From Allodiplogaster sudhausi (lineage: Eukaryota > Nematoda > Chromadorea > Rhabditida > Diplogasteridae): 64,000 nt of DNA. Under the pieces are notes generated by a model. The model had not been told where the DNA came from. It did not search any database and was given only the letters and a program-made list of their open reading frames with translations. The stretch lies in assembly GCA_945643635.1 (NCBI GenBank), contig CALZFC010000055.1:1906001-1970000 (forward strand), written 5' to 3'. The translations under genes and the position numbers were made by a program. Shown piece by piece: positions 1-11,756 of the stretch (the first letter of the stretch is position 1; every line of letters starts with the position of its first letter).

Positions 1-1288
1 TTTTTTTAGGGCGAACGAGTTTAGTCGTACTTTGAGACATTCCGGATTTACGTGTGGCTGTATTCTGCAGACATTCTTTGTTGTGCACAACAGAGAACTG
101 GCGAGTGTCTTCGTGGAACCATTCATTATAAATATTCTCCCTGCTATTTCGGTCGTTTCTTGCAAGAGTTGCCCTCACGTGACCAGTGAAGTGCCGTTGT
201 CGCATAATCTATTAACAGTAGAAGAGATCAGTTGATATCTCGGTCGATTGATAGCAAAGACACAAGAGGCCATGACAGGCAGAGGTCAGTCTGCACACTT
301 CAAGGGGCAGTTCATCTCTCAAACTGTTTTAGGATGGGAGGGAGAAGAGAGAGAACGAAAGAAAGAGAGAAAGGAAGAAGTGAAGAAAAGGGGATAGGAG
401 GGAGGAGAAAGAGTGATGCTACGAGGGTGGCAACTCATCATAAACAACAGATGAGATGTGCGCGATGAGTTTGCTTGTGTTGTTTGCTGCTTCATTTCAT
501 GTTCTGGCATGTAATTTGACGCTTCGATCTTCCACTAACTTCCCTAACTTTGAGTAGCTTATCACTGACAATTTCTTCCTTCTCTCCAGGCATTCTATAA
601 AGTGCAAATGTTTTCTACGTTTAAATGAAGAAAGCTCGAAGACTCAGAGGATTAGTTTCTTTGAACGACCCTAATATTCTCACGTTTCGCATTTATGTTT
701 CACACGCTTTCCGCTGTTCCTTCTCCCGTCTCTTACAATCTCACTCTCTTTTCCATTCTAACTCTTCGTTATTTCAGAGTAAAACTTCGAATGGCGGGAA
801 AGTAAAACTAAAAAAAAACTTGTCAGAAAATTTGATTTGCGAGGCGAAAAGAACACACGTTGTTTCTTCTTTCCAATCCCTATCATTTAACCTCTATGTG
901 AATTGCATTCTTACAATAACATATTCACCTTCTCGTTTCCTTTCTATTTTGTCTGGAGTCACTTTGAAGTCTTTCTAACTTCCTGGCTGCGAATTGTTGT
1001 TGCTTTTACTACTAATCATGCCAAATTCCTATTGCGCAGCGGTGCGCAGGAGACGTATTTTAATGAGTAACATGAAATACGGCCTCCTATTCTTGCCTCT
1101 CCTCCTGTCATCCTCTCCGTTAACCACATTCCTTACTTTGATCAGTGCATCTTATTTCTATTTTTTTCATGTGCGTCCTCCCTCCCTCCGTCTCTCTCAC
1201 CATTTTTCCTTCCCACTTCCTATTTCTCTCCGTCTCTCCCACTCTTGCTCTTTCCCTCTCCCTTGCTGCTCCCTCCACTCTCTCCATC

Positions 1289-1323
<35 letters not shown>

Positions 1324-1568
1324 ATCCCATACCTGTCAATTCTTGCACAATGCGGATCAAATTTAAATGCGATATGATGTTCTCTATTCTTATGTTTGTG
1401 CAACGGGATCACACAATATGTAGCAAGATTGGATGAATGGAGATTTTAGAAGCTACCTTTATCCTCTTGTGGTCTATTTCTGTGGCAATATTAATGCATA
1501 CCGTTCGGCATGGCTGCCCACAGTCTTCATTCTCCGGTCTCGGAACTCTTTATTGTTCTCTCTCCGTA

Positions 1569-1611
<43 letters not shown>

Positions 1612-1618
1612 CCTCCTT

Positions 1619-1665
<47 letters not shown>

Positions 1666-1668
1666 CCT

Positions 1669-1709
<41 letters not shown>

Positions 1710-1729
1710 CCTCCCTCCCTCTCTCTCTA

Positions 1730-1760
<31 letters not shown>

Positions 1761-2160
1761 TTCTCTAGCAATCCTTCCGCTCTCTCGTTTTCACTTCTTC
1801 TTTCATCCCTGCACTTCAATGCACAGCCATTTCATTGTAACTCTAGTTGTCACTTTCTCTTCCAACCTTTGATCCCTTGGTCGATTATATCGAGAACTTC
1901 ACCTTTCTCGGTCTTCAACCGTCATTAAACATTGACGCGGGAATAAAAGGGCAATAAAATGACGATTTATTCGTGGTTGCCTGGCCTTCCCTGTCGGCTG
2001 TCCTTTCTCTCTCTTTCCCTCTCTCTCTGAAATGCCAAATCGTAGCGAACGTCTGCGATCTTCTTCCATCGAGTCAGAGTTTCGCACATCTTTTAGAAAA
2101 AGAATCTTCAGAAATGATGTTACTCAGCTCGATTTCTGGCATGTAAGGAGAAGGGAGATT
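1..2160. other. noncoding, CT-rich upstream region
   Basis: I recognise no gene here. The stretch is AT-rich DNA with pyrimidine tracts at about 1283-1325 and 1570-1767. The long open frames are Ser/Leu-repeat translations of (CT)n and are not credible proteins. The region may hold the promoter or 5' UTR of the SLC4 gene that starts at 2176. Confidence 0.6.
1570..1767. repeat. (CT)n/(TC)n microsatellite, about 200 bp
   Basis: Nearly pure CT dinucleotide repeat, broken by short CCCTCC interruptions at fairly regular spacing. Its translation gives only Ser-Leu repeats. Confidence 0.95.
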
Positions 2161-2170
2161 TAATTCTTGC

Positions 2171-2175
2171 TCAGG
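2171..2175 (+). other. putative trans-splice or 5'-UTR acceptor before SLC4 start
   Basis: The sequence TTGCTCAG is followed one base later by ATG (2176), and I find no upstream coding exon. This is the arrangement expected for a spliced-leader acceptor or for the end of a 5'-UTR intron. It is an inference from position only. Confidence 0.4.
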
Positions 2176-5100
2176 ATGCCCTTCCGTGGAAGCGGCAGCG
2201 TCACCGGCGCTCCCGAGATTCGCGCCAGCGAACTCAGTCTGCGCAAGCGGAAGGCATCCTTTGGCGAGCAATACAGGGCACCTCCTCATCAGGCATCTGG
2301 AAGTCGGGCTCTCTCTCTCACTCTCTTTCTCTCTCTCGCTTTCTCTGTCTCTCTCTTCTATCCTTCTTTTAAACCTCTTTGAAGACCTAAAATAGACTTA
2401 ATCAATAAATGGTAATCCATTTCATCAAAAGCATGACAGGAAGCGTGCAAAAATTTTAAGAATTAAAAATAATAAAATATGAAGAAGAATCTGCAGTCAA
2501 CGTCCTCCTCGAGCCACTGATCCTCGGACAGCCCCTTCACGTTGGCAATCATCCCGAGAGTGAGTCTTTCATTTAGAAGGCAGTAGTCAGTTGGTGTATT
2601 TCGGCAAACGAGGACAATAAAGGAAGTGAATTGTGAGGCCCTATCGACAACGTTCGCCGTGTGCTGGTTCCTCACGAGGACACCGAGCCGCCCTTGATCG
2701 TCTCCGAGATGCTCCGCCTCAACCTGCTCGCCACCGACGGGCGCGGCCATCGCAGCCGCAGTGTGGACGCCGCTCGCTGGGAGCAGCATGCGAGGTGGAC
2801 TGGCGCTACGCCTTCCTAGACTTATCATTCTGGTTTGCTAGATGGATCAAATACGAGCAAGTCGTGGAAGGCGACATCACTCGCTTCTCACGGCCGCACA
2901 TTACACTTCTCAACGTTCAGGTCGTGGAACTACTTTACAAGACTTTTACAATTGAACTTGAACTAAACGGCAGGATTTTTAGATTGCCTCTATAATAATA
3001 ACGCCCAATTAAATAATCTATTATTGTGCGCAAGGAAATTTTTCTTACAAATGGAGATTTATTTCAGGCAATTCTACAACTGCGGAATTGCTTGAGGCGG
3101 GGTGGGTTCTTCACAATATTATTTTAATATTTGCGTTATTGAAAAAAAGTTACTTCTAGAGCTAATTAAGAACAACTTCAGGCTCCGTACTGTTGGATGT
3201 CGATCTCCAGGGCTTTCAGCCGATTGCAGGTTCACCGTTTCCATGACTTTTAATTTACGTAACCATTAAGATTGAAATACACAGACAAATTGTAGAAGCA
3301 GGTGTGTAATTGCATTTAGTTCACTTAGCGCATGAGTTATTAGTGTGGCTGCAGAGTCGATCGTGTCCGCATGGCAAGAGCGAGCCCATCTGGCGCCGGC
3401 AGTCTCGGCCCGTCTGCGGCGCATTCTTCTCGCACCGAAATTGCACCTTGGCGCGCCGCCAGGAGTCGACGTTTATGGTTAACACGTGCAGATGTACATG
3501 CATGATTCTATGAATTCAAATGTACATAGATGCTAGACAACCTTTTTTTGAAACATAAACATTCAGCCAAGCCGAGCGAACGCCATCTTTCTGAACGACT
3601 TTCCTCCGTGGAAGCAAAGAACAAGGGGAATGGCGTCGACCTGTACGAGGTGTGATCAAGTGGCGATGGAAAAACTAATTTATTACGATACATACATACT
3701 TGCATATTTAAGTATGTAACTACAGTAATGATTTTGATATACATGTCCACATAATTTTGAGACGCCAGCGATACCCGCACTCCTTACTTTCTGGGCGGAG
3801 TTTTATTTGAAGTTTACTTGCTTTGATCCGTCAGAACACGAACCGTTCAGTTTTTCGCTTTCCTCCTAAAACAAGAAGCAAAATGTAGGCAAAATAATAG
3901 GAAGTGCGTGGAAAAGTAACCTCTGCGGTCTCTGCTGAGCATTCCAAGCTGTCCAGAAGGCTGCCTCTTCGGCTGCCTCCTGCCTCTCTTGACGTCCACG
4001 ATTTACCTAAGGCGCATTTTTCCTAGCCTGATGAAGTGCTTTATTCAAATATCTATGCACATATGCGACTTTTATAGGAATTTAAAGTGTAAGGTGATAC
4101 AAGTGAAAGGGCAAGCAATCATATGAGAGAGATTAAGGCGGAAAAGAAAATACATACATAGGACGTTCACGGGCTACTGCTAGAATAATCAATTATTCTC
4201 ATAAATATATTGATATCATTCTCTCTTTCCCTTACCCCCTCTCTTCATCTCTCGCCATCTCTCCCTCTCCATTATTCGCTCTCTCTCTCTCTCTCTCTCT
4301 CCCTTTCCCACTCTCTTCATGTCTCGCCATCTCTCACTCTTCATCTTTCGCTCTCTCCCTCTCTCCCCTTACCCTCTCACTTCATCCCTCGCCATCTCTC
4401 CCTCTCCATTATTCGCTCTCTCTCTCTCTACCTCAAGTCTCCTTTCCGCCGTGGATAGTTTCTCCTTGAGCGCCGCAAGCCGTGCCTCGGCCTCGCGCGA
4501 ACGTTCCAACTCAAAAAATATCTTTTAAATAATATTGACATGATTTTATTGGTACACTACGTGCATTATTATAATCATTTGTCAAAAGGTACTATCAAAC
4601 AGTAACAGATAAGGAATTGAGTTATTTATTTAGATGAATAGCCCATTCATAATGACCAGAAATACAACATACTACATAGTATGTATGTACTTTGATGTCA
4701 TAAATTCGCAACAGCGCTCCTCTTTTTTGCCTCCTTGTTGTAATTTCGAGGATCTGTTGGAGCGAGGAAGCTTCAGCCAAGAAATTTCCGGATCTCACTC
4801 TTTCTTTCTTTCCCTTGCTTTTCATCTCTATATCACCTCACTCTCCTCAGTGTACTTTTTCCACTTGGCTTCCTCACTCATCTCTTCTGTCTCTCTCATT
4901 TCTCTCGCTGAATGCTAGTGAATCGATAAAATTTTTCCGAAACGTGAATCAAAGTTAACAAGTAAAAACAACAATTGAATCAATGTTTTGTGATAGTTAA
5001 AAGATGTGAACGTACAGCCTGTGCTTGCAGCTCCTTCAGTGCTCTCAGCTTCTCTTGCTTTGCTTTGTATGTCTCGGCTGCTGCTTGAAGTGCAGCTTCC

Positions 5101-8100
5101 AACTCCTGCAACGAAAACGCTCTAGTTAATTATTTTAATGTCACGTAAATCTTGACATTTAATCCTTAAAAGGATCATTATTCCAATAATAAGCCTTGCT
5201 TAAACCTCTTTGCTCTTTTTGGTGATCTCCAGTTCGTTGTTAAGTTCCGCGCAGAGCAAAGCCTCCAGTTCTGAAATGATTTTGGACTTTAAAATAAGGT
5301 AAAACAAAAGCAATGCTTGGGAATTTATTTATGCACTTTACGCGTCAGACTTAAAAATTCTGAGGGAGGAAAGTATCCTGCAGTGCTTTTTGGATAAAAC
5401 TCACCTTCGAACTGGTTGGGGTTAGTCTCATCGTTGGTGGTTGTCTGCTCGGGGAGTTCTTTCGGCTCTTCTTCGGGAGATGAAATTGGCTCCTCGGGTG
5501 CTGGAATAGGCTCTTCTGGAGCAGGAACTGGCCCTTCTGGTGCAGGAACTGGCTCTTCGGGTGCAGGAACTGGCTCCTCTGGTGCTGGAATGACTTCCTC
5601 CTCGCTCGCACGTTTGTCCCGGCTGTCTTCTGCTTCCATCCTAACAGAAATTTAGAATAATGAAGATTTATTGCAGGATTACTAAATATGTTACGCTCAA
5701 AATATTCATTAACACACGGTAATTCGGAAAATAAAAGATGTGCGAAATTATCTGAAAGGGAGAAAATGCCGTACTGCAGGAGGGAATCCAAGAAAAGCTT
5801 GCTCCATTCACTGTGTTTGCTGCAAAGTCTTCTCTCCGCCTCTTTCCCAATCGCACTTCTCTTAGCTTTCTTTCTCTGCTTCTCACCGACTCGAATGCTC
5901 TATTTACTCGCTTTTTCTTTCTTTCAGTTGCTTTTTTCTCTCACTCTTTCATTCTTACACTAATGCTCTCTCTTCATCCATCATGTTCTTTCACCAGTCT
6001 GATTGTTCTTCCTCACACTAAGGTGTGGAACGCACTCTTTCAATCTCTTCAACCAATTCTTCTAATTCCAATCGCAACTCTAACTTAGTCGGGATGTCAA
6101 TTGTTGTCACCGTTGAACTAAACGATAGCCAAAGATAACATTAGATTATGGGGCATAACGACAAAAGCCGCTTTTAGAAGTGAACTTGCTCTTGTTAGTT
6201 TACAATTTCTCCCTTCTTAGGAGGATTCATGCGAGGAAGAGGAAGAAGAAGCGGCCGAAGTCCTTGGAGAAGCGGCGGCAGCAGCAAAGAGGAGAGAGCG
6301 GGCCGCGTTGTCACTCAAGAAGATTCAAGAGGTAAAAACACGGAATTAAGAGATTCATAGCAATTATGGCACATGCAACTATGAAGAAAGCGAAACTGAA
6401 AAGATATTAGAATACCACAACAAACAAGATAAAATATTAAATCCCATTAGTCCTGGTTTTACCTAAACAAATAATTCCTTTTATACAAATTCGCAATGCG
6501 ATTGTAGTGGCTAATAGTAATACGTACCATGTTTTCTGCCTTGTGAATTCGTGGTAATAGTAATGGAATTCAGTCGAATCGTCGTCTGCTGGCGAAACTG
6601 CCCTCGGAGACTCTCGCTGCATCTATTCTGATTGGTGAAGCTCCTTTCCTTGACCAACCACTCTCCGCTTTCGTCAGACTTCGCCATGCCCAGGCAGGAC
6701 AATTCATTTATTCAACTATATTCCAATTTTTAAAGTATTTATTTATTCATTTTAATTAGAATGTTAATAATGATAATATTTGGTAGTCACTCCACCCATC
6801 GCTGCCCGATCTGCCGCTGCCCTCCAAGTTCCTCTTCGTTCTCCTCTCGCCCGCCCAGAACTATGACGGAGAAATCGTTGCGATCGGTCGAATGATGGGC
6901 AGTCTTTTCGCCGATGATGTCATTTGCCATTCTACTGCTTTGAAACATTGATATATTCTTTGCGCATACTGAATGATATGAACCAGATCTGGCGGAAGAT
7001 TGCTCTGCACACAACGGAGCCGTTCACTCTCGCAGACGGCATAGATGAGTTCTTCTCGCAAACTGTGGTCATTCCACCCGGAAGATGCGACGTCTCCACG
7101 AGATGGCAGCCACGGACGGGAGGAGCAGTCAGTGAAAGTTTCAGAGAGCAAGGGGAAGGCTGAGCGGGAAGAGAAAGCGGAACCTGCTTATGCAAAACTA
7201 GAGAAATACTAGGAATCACGGCGAGTAGGAATGCTCTACGCACACTACGAATACGACAGCGACCTGGATGAATGTGGGGAGGGAAAGGAGAAGGAGAAGG
7301 GAAAAGACACGGGGACGAACGCAGCCGTCGACCACGCCAGGGACATCTACCGCACCGGAAAGCTATTTGGAGGACTTGCCCAGGATATTCGGTCTGCTAT
7401 TTTTATTCGGAAAATCGAAAGAAGGATATTTTGCCCTATCACGAACACCCGAATGAGCGATGATTTCGCTTAGACGGAAACTGCCCGTCTACCCTTCCGA
7501 ATTTACCGACTTTTTCCGTGGTCGCTTTTCGCAAGCACTCGCCGCCACAATGTTCGTTGCAACGCATTTTCATTCAATTATGTAATACATACATCGTAAA
7601 AAGGAATTTGGAGAGCCTATGTATATTTGTTAGTGGATCCCGAATGATCTACTTTTCCAGGTTCATCTTCTTCGCGAACATCACGTCGATCATTACCTTC
7701 GGAGCAGTGATGGAACGGGCATTGCACCATCAAATGGTGCTGTCAATAGCAGATAAAAAGGAGAAAAAGAACGAGCCATCCGAAATGCCCTCAGGCAGCA
7801 GTGGAGGCCATTCTGTGCGGCGGCCTTTCTGGCGTGGTCTTCGCTCTCTTCTCCGGCCAGCCCCTGAACATTCTCTCTGCCACTGGCCCCACTCTTGTCT
7901 TCGAGAAGATTCTCTTCGACTTTTGCATGTAATCATTCTTCTAATTTTTCCCGTGGAAACTAAATATAGATTGTGGCACCTCATACGGCATTAGTTGGAA
8001 GATAAAAGATGAAAGATTGTTTGAGAAGCAACGGCTGGGAGTTCCTCCCCTTCCGTCTCTGGGTCGGTATCTGGATCTGTGCTTATCTCGTCGTGTTCGT

Positions 8101-10447
8101 GGCCACTGATCTGAGTGCCCTCGTCGGTCTCATTACTCGATTCACAGAGGTATGGAGGAACAAGTTAATACTATGTCTGATCAATATTCTCTTGAGGAAG
8201 CCTTCGCAACTCTCATCTCGGTCGTGTTCATCATCCAAGCCTTCCAGAAGCTCTTGGAAATCTCGCATGATGCACCCATCGTCCCTGATCCAAGGGTAAT
8301 CGATAGATGATGAAGTACACCAGATAATCTCTTCCTCCAGGAAGTGTACCACTCTCCATGCTTCTGCCACCTCACGAGTGACGACGGAAAAGCAACGATT
8401 ACACGTCTCAGCAATCTGACAGCTGAAGGTGGGGCTTTTCTCAGCTAAGACCTTGAAATGAAGTAGTGCTTAGAATGCGAGGAGCAAGGAGGCGAGGCGC
8501 GAGGTCTGCAGTGCCACTTCAAGCCGGACGTGTACATGCTATCGGTGCTGCTCACCTTCGGCACCTTCGCCACCGCCGCTCTTCTCTCCAAGTTCCGCAA
8601 AAGCTGCTTCTTCCCCTCCTGGGTAGCGGATCACTCTATGCTATTTTCCTCTTTTTTTCTGAACATCACTTAGCCGAAGCAGTATTGATTGCGTCAGGCT
8701 CGGAATACAATTTCTGACTTTGCTGTCCTCATCTCGATCATCGTCATGACTGCATTCTCCCATTCGATTGGCCTTGACGTTCCCGTTCTTCATGTTCCTG
8801 AGACATTCCGAGTGAGCGAGAAAAATTAATTACGTATAAACTGTGGCTGTTAGTCATGTTGAGATTAGTACCCTGTTCATGCAACAATTCAGCCTACGCT
8901 GGCTCGTTCGTGGCTGGTGAACGCGTCGGCCACGCCCCCTTCGGTCGCCCTCCTCGCCGCTGTTCCTGCTGCCTTCTACACGATTCTCATCGTGATGGAC
9001 CAGCAGATCACGGCTGTCATCGTCAATCGAAAGGACAACAAACTCAAGGTGCTTTTCATGCCATAGATATGAAATGCCTCTCTTCTCTCCAGAAAGGAGG
9101 AGGTTACCATCTCGACCTGCTCGTAATTGCCCTTCTCGTACTCGTCTGTGCCTGGCTCGGCCTTCCTTTCTATGTCGCGGCTACCGTACTCTCCGTCAGT
9201 TATATTATTTTATTGTCTTTTCAAATCATTATTTCTATAGATTTTATGTGCTGATAAGGCCATTTTAATAGGTGATGCACATCGATTCGTTGCGAGTTTA
9301 CTCAGAATCATCCGCACCCGGAGAAGTGCCACAGTTCCTTGGTGTCAAGTGGGATAGATATTAGCTAACTCTTTCATTTATTACTACAAACTTTTATGTC
9401 ACTGATCCAATGGCAAAAAGAAGAAGCAAAAAAAAAGAAAGAAAGAAAGGGAGAAAGAAGCTTGTCTCAGTGAGCAACGACTGACTTCTCTCTTCGCGCA
9501 CGTTCTCATCGGTCTCTCCGTCTTCCTCACTCCGATCATCAAGGCTTGTTTCTTCTGTATAACGACTTATTCTAATTGCAAGTATTTAGGAAAACTATGC
9601 AATTTGCTTTTGTTATTCCCAATGCCGCCAACTTGATGTTCTTTCCTCAGCTGGTTCCCTTGCCCGTGCTGATCGGAGTCTTTCTGTACATGGGCGTCGT
9701 CTCTCTGCTCGGCCAGCAGTTCGTACAGCGAATTGCCCTTCTTTTCACCCCCGACAAGCATCAGGTATCGATAGAATGCTGGGAGGAATGATGAATAGTC
9801 CCCTCTCCAGCCCGATTACATCTGGCTCCGTCTGGTCCGCATGAATCGCGTGCATCTCTTCACTGCCATTCAACTGGCTGCAATGGTCGCTCTCTTCCTC
9901 GTCAAGTACACCAAACTCATCTCCATGATGTTTCCACTCATGGTAGGAGCAAGTAAAACATTTCTTTCTTGACTCAAAAATTGCTTCTCGGTTTCTGTAA
10001 ATAAAGTATGAAATTTTATAAACTTATAAATTGACGAATGAATATGTATGTATGAATGTACATACATATGTGTACACACATATATGTACATACATTTCCC
10101 CGATGACTCACCCACTTCCAGCTGGTGTTCATGGTGCTGCTCCGGATGTTCGTGCTCGGTCGCATTTTCAGCCGGGCCGAACTGCTCTCCCTAGATGACC
10201 TCGTGCCAACCATTAGGGAAATCATGCTTCCGTCCAAAAGAGACCGGTCAGGATATATTCTTTTTAATTAACGCTCTAATTTTCTGTACTCCTTTTCATT
10301 GACGGGTACAAAGCATTATTGATCACCAACCATTAAAGGTATTGCAGAGAAGGGCGGACTGACATTCTGTCTGCGACTGAGACAGACGACCAGAGTTTGA
10401 TGGAGAAGAACAAGAAGAACGGTAACGGCGGAGATGCTAAGGCTTGA
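2176..10447 (+). CDS. SLC4-family bicarbonate/anion transporter, 29 exons, about 1041 aa
   Basis: Plasma-membrane bicarbonate transporter of the Band-3/NBC (nematode ABTS) family. Exons: 2176-2302, 2497-2559, 2638-2794, 2842-2920, 3068-3101, 3182-3229, 3355-3477, 3567-3649, 6221-6331, 6574-6693, 6787-6918, 6987-7131, 7229-7391, 7474-7551, 7661-7736, 7795-7928, 8026-8149, 8197-8295, 8341-8428, 8474-8622, 8698-8811, 8893-9048, 9093-9194, 9272-9348, 9471-9543, 9651-9764, 9811-9942, 10122-10246, 10348-10447. Phases all join and the total is a multiple of three. The cytosolic domain shows [14 protein letters not shown] and [19 protein letters not shown]. The membrane domain shows [38 protein letters not shown] and the family signature [13 protein letters not shown], then [12 protein letters not shown]. 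Exon 9 adds an acidic/alanine run ([18 protein letters not shown]). The first two exons rest on phase and composition only. Cation dependence cannot be told from the sequence. Confidence 0.95.
3847..5639 (-). CDS. nested antisense gene: acidic Pro-rich/coiled-coil protein, 237 aa
   Basis: I do not recognise the family. Eight exons on the minus strand (5639-5405, 5270-5206, 5105-5016, 4914-4837, 4753-4691, 4509-4432, 4006-3921, 3865-3847) join with matching phases into 714 nt ending in a stop. All lie inside the SLC4 intron 3650-6220. Residues 1-78 are acidic and carry about six copies of a PAPEEP-type repeat. Residues about 80-220 are strongly charged and helix-prone, for example [20 protein letters not shown] and [19 protein letters not shown], typical of a coiled coil. 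The end is basic (RRKAKN). I see no signal peptide or membrane segment. Exon 5 is the weakest piece. The start follows a TTAG acceptor-like site by one base. A cytoskeletal or scaffold role is possible but not shown. Confidence 0.75.
4213..4432. repeat. CT-rich microsatellite in an intron of the nested gene
   Basis: CT-rich simple sequence with TCTCGCCATCTCTC sub-repeats. It lies between exons 6 and 7 of the minus-strand coiled-coil gene and within the large SLC4 intron. Confidence 0.9.
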
Positions 10448-10966
10448 GCTTCTCCACAACAATGCAATATATTTTGCTGTATTTGCTGTATGAATAATTG
10501 CTTGCCATAGGATCAATGTTATTTGGAATTTAGATTAAGCAACTTCTTCGCTCACGGTTGGAAAACGAGATTAAATTCATAAATATGCGTAGATATATGT
10601 AGGCGTTTTGCATGTGAAGAATGGAAATTCCAGACCGAATGGGATCGGGCAAAGCAACCGAAGTACATCGAGGAAGGGGATAGATTGAAGGAGAACTGCG
10701 AAGGACAAAGAAGTTGAAATCAAATCATGGGCGCCTGCCTATCATTGAAAATAATGGAGATGTAGCTCTCTTCATCAGAAGTTAACAAACCGATCTTCCA
10801 GCCTATCTTATTTACATAAATGCAGAACAAAGATGGACAATTACTGATTCCTACTCCGTCATGGATTTAGTGCTGTTGGAGATATTAACATTGATTTCAG
10901 GTCTGCAAAATATCCTCGCTATATTTGTCGCATGATTCTCCACCCATACTTCTCAACCTCCACCTC

Positions 10967-11005
<39 letters not shown>

Positions 11006-11635
11006 CTCTCTCTCTCTCGATTTCTCCTTCTCTTCCATTTGAATTTTTCCATATGCTCTTATCTGTTTTATAGGAGGGTAATTTTTGTTTATGAAATCTT
11101 ACAAATTCGTGTGTGTCTTTCTTGTATAAAATCGTTTTATTGCGCATGCATATACATATGCTTCCGGTATCCCTTATCACTTGACCGGAATTGCTTATTG
11201 ATATTTCTATTCCAACGCGTTGATAAACATGAATGAAGCGGATGTTTGTGAATGTAATGAAGCGATGCTGTTCTCCATCTTCAAGTTGCACTGCAATGAA
11301 AGGTAGAGCGGCTTGTATCACTTCTCCCTGATTACATTAATTCCTAAAATGCATCAAAAACAAACAAGAGAAATTATAATCTCCCATGTTTCGAAACTTC
11401 ACATAAATGTGAATAAAAGTGCGTTTGCCTGATCACGTATTCACAACCAACAGAATAAATAATACAATTCAAATTAAGTGCAAACAAGTCCTGGGCAACA
11501 ATGCAGAGTTGTTCAAATCAGACCGTTCTGATAAGGACAGCATCACTAATAGGAAATGAGCTCGGCTAATCTCCATTCGATGGAGCAGCCCATCTTTCTC
11601 TACCTCTCGTGTTCTCTTTCTTTTCGAATTCCTTC
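10448..11635. other. intergenic region between SLC4 and the first lectin
   Basis: No complete gene seen. It contains a (CT)n tract at about 10970-11025 and an orphan exon-like open stretch at 10619-10720. Confidence 0.6.
10619..10720 (+). other. orphan exon-like open stretch downstream of SLC4
   Basis: Thirty-three codons read with a protein-like charged composition (TEWDRAKQPKYIEEGDRLKE) and end in TGA. The stretch follows GTGAAG, a possible AAG acceptor. It could be an alternative last exon of SLC4, a remnant, or chance. No matching donor was established. Confidence 0.2.
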
Positions 11636-11700
11636 TTCCAATCTAAGCGAGCACTGAACTCTGCGAAGGCGGTTTATAAGGGATTATGTGATAAGAAAGC
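11636..11700 (+). promoter_or_regulatory. conserved upstream block of lectin A with GATA motif
   Basis: The block CTAAGCGAGCA, TGAACTCTGCGA and a TATA-like TTTATAAGG is followed by TGATAAG at 11689-11695. The same arrangement recurs before lectin B (15239-15303). Conservation against diverged flanks suggests a promoter or 5' leader. WGATAR is the known site of nematode intestinal GATA factors, so gut expression is an inference. Confidence 0.5.
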
Positions 11701-11756
11701 CAAAAAAGATTCCGATTCGGGCCAAGAGGCTTTCAGGCCGAAAGTCATCAGTTGCA

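Noticed and set aside
1433..1928. Long Ser/Leu open frames
   Set aside because: They translate a (CT)n microsatellite in several frames at once; no motif or splice structure.
2463..2828. Minus-strand 121-residue frame over the SLC4 5' exons
   Set aside because: One part looks protein-like ([16 protein letters not shown]), but the plus strand carries SLC4 homology and in-phase splice sites here.
5416..5655. Plus-strand Gly/Ser repeat frame over the nested gene's first exon
   Set aside because: Mirror of the PAPEEP-encoding exon. The minus-strand reading has a start, splice donor and downstream coiled-coil exons; the plus-strand reading has none.
7730..7984. Minus-strand Arg-rich frame
   Set aside because: Shadow of the SLC4 exon 7795-7928.
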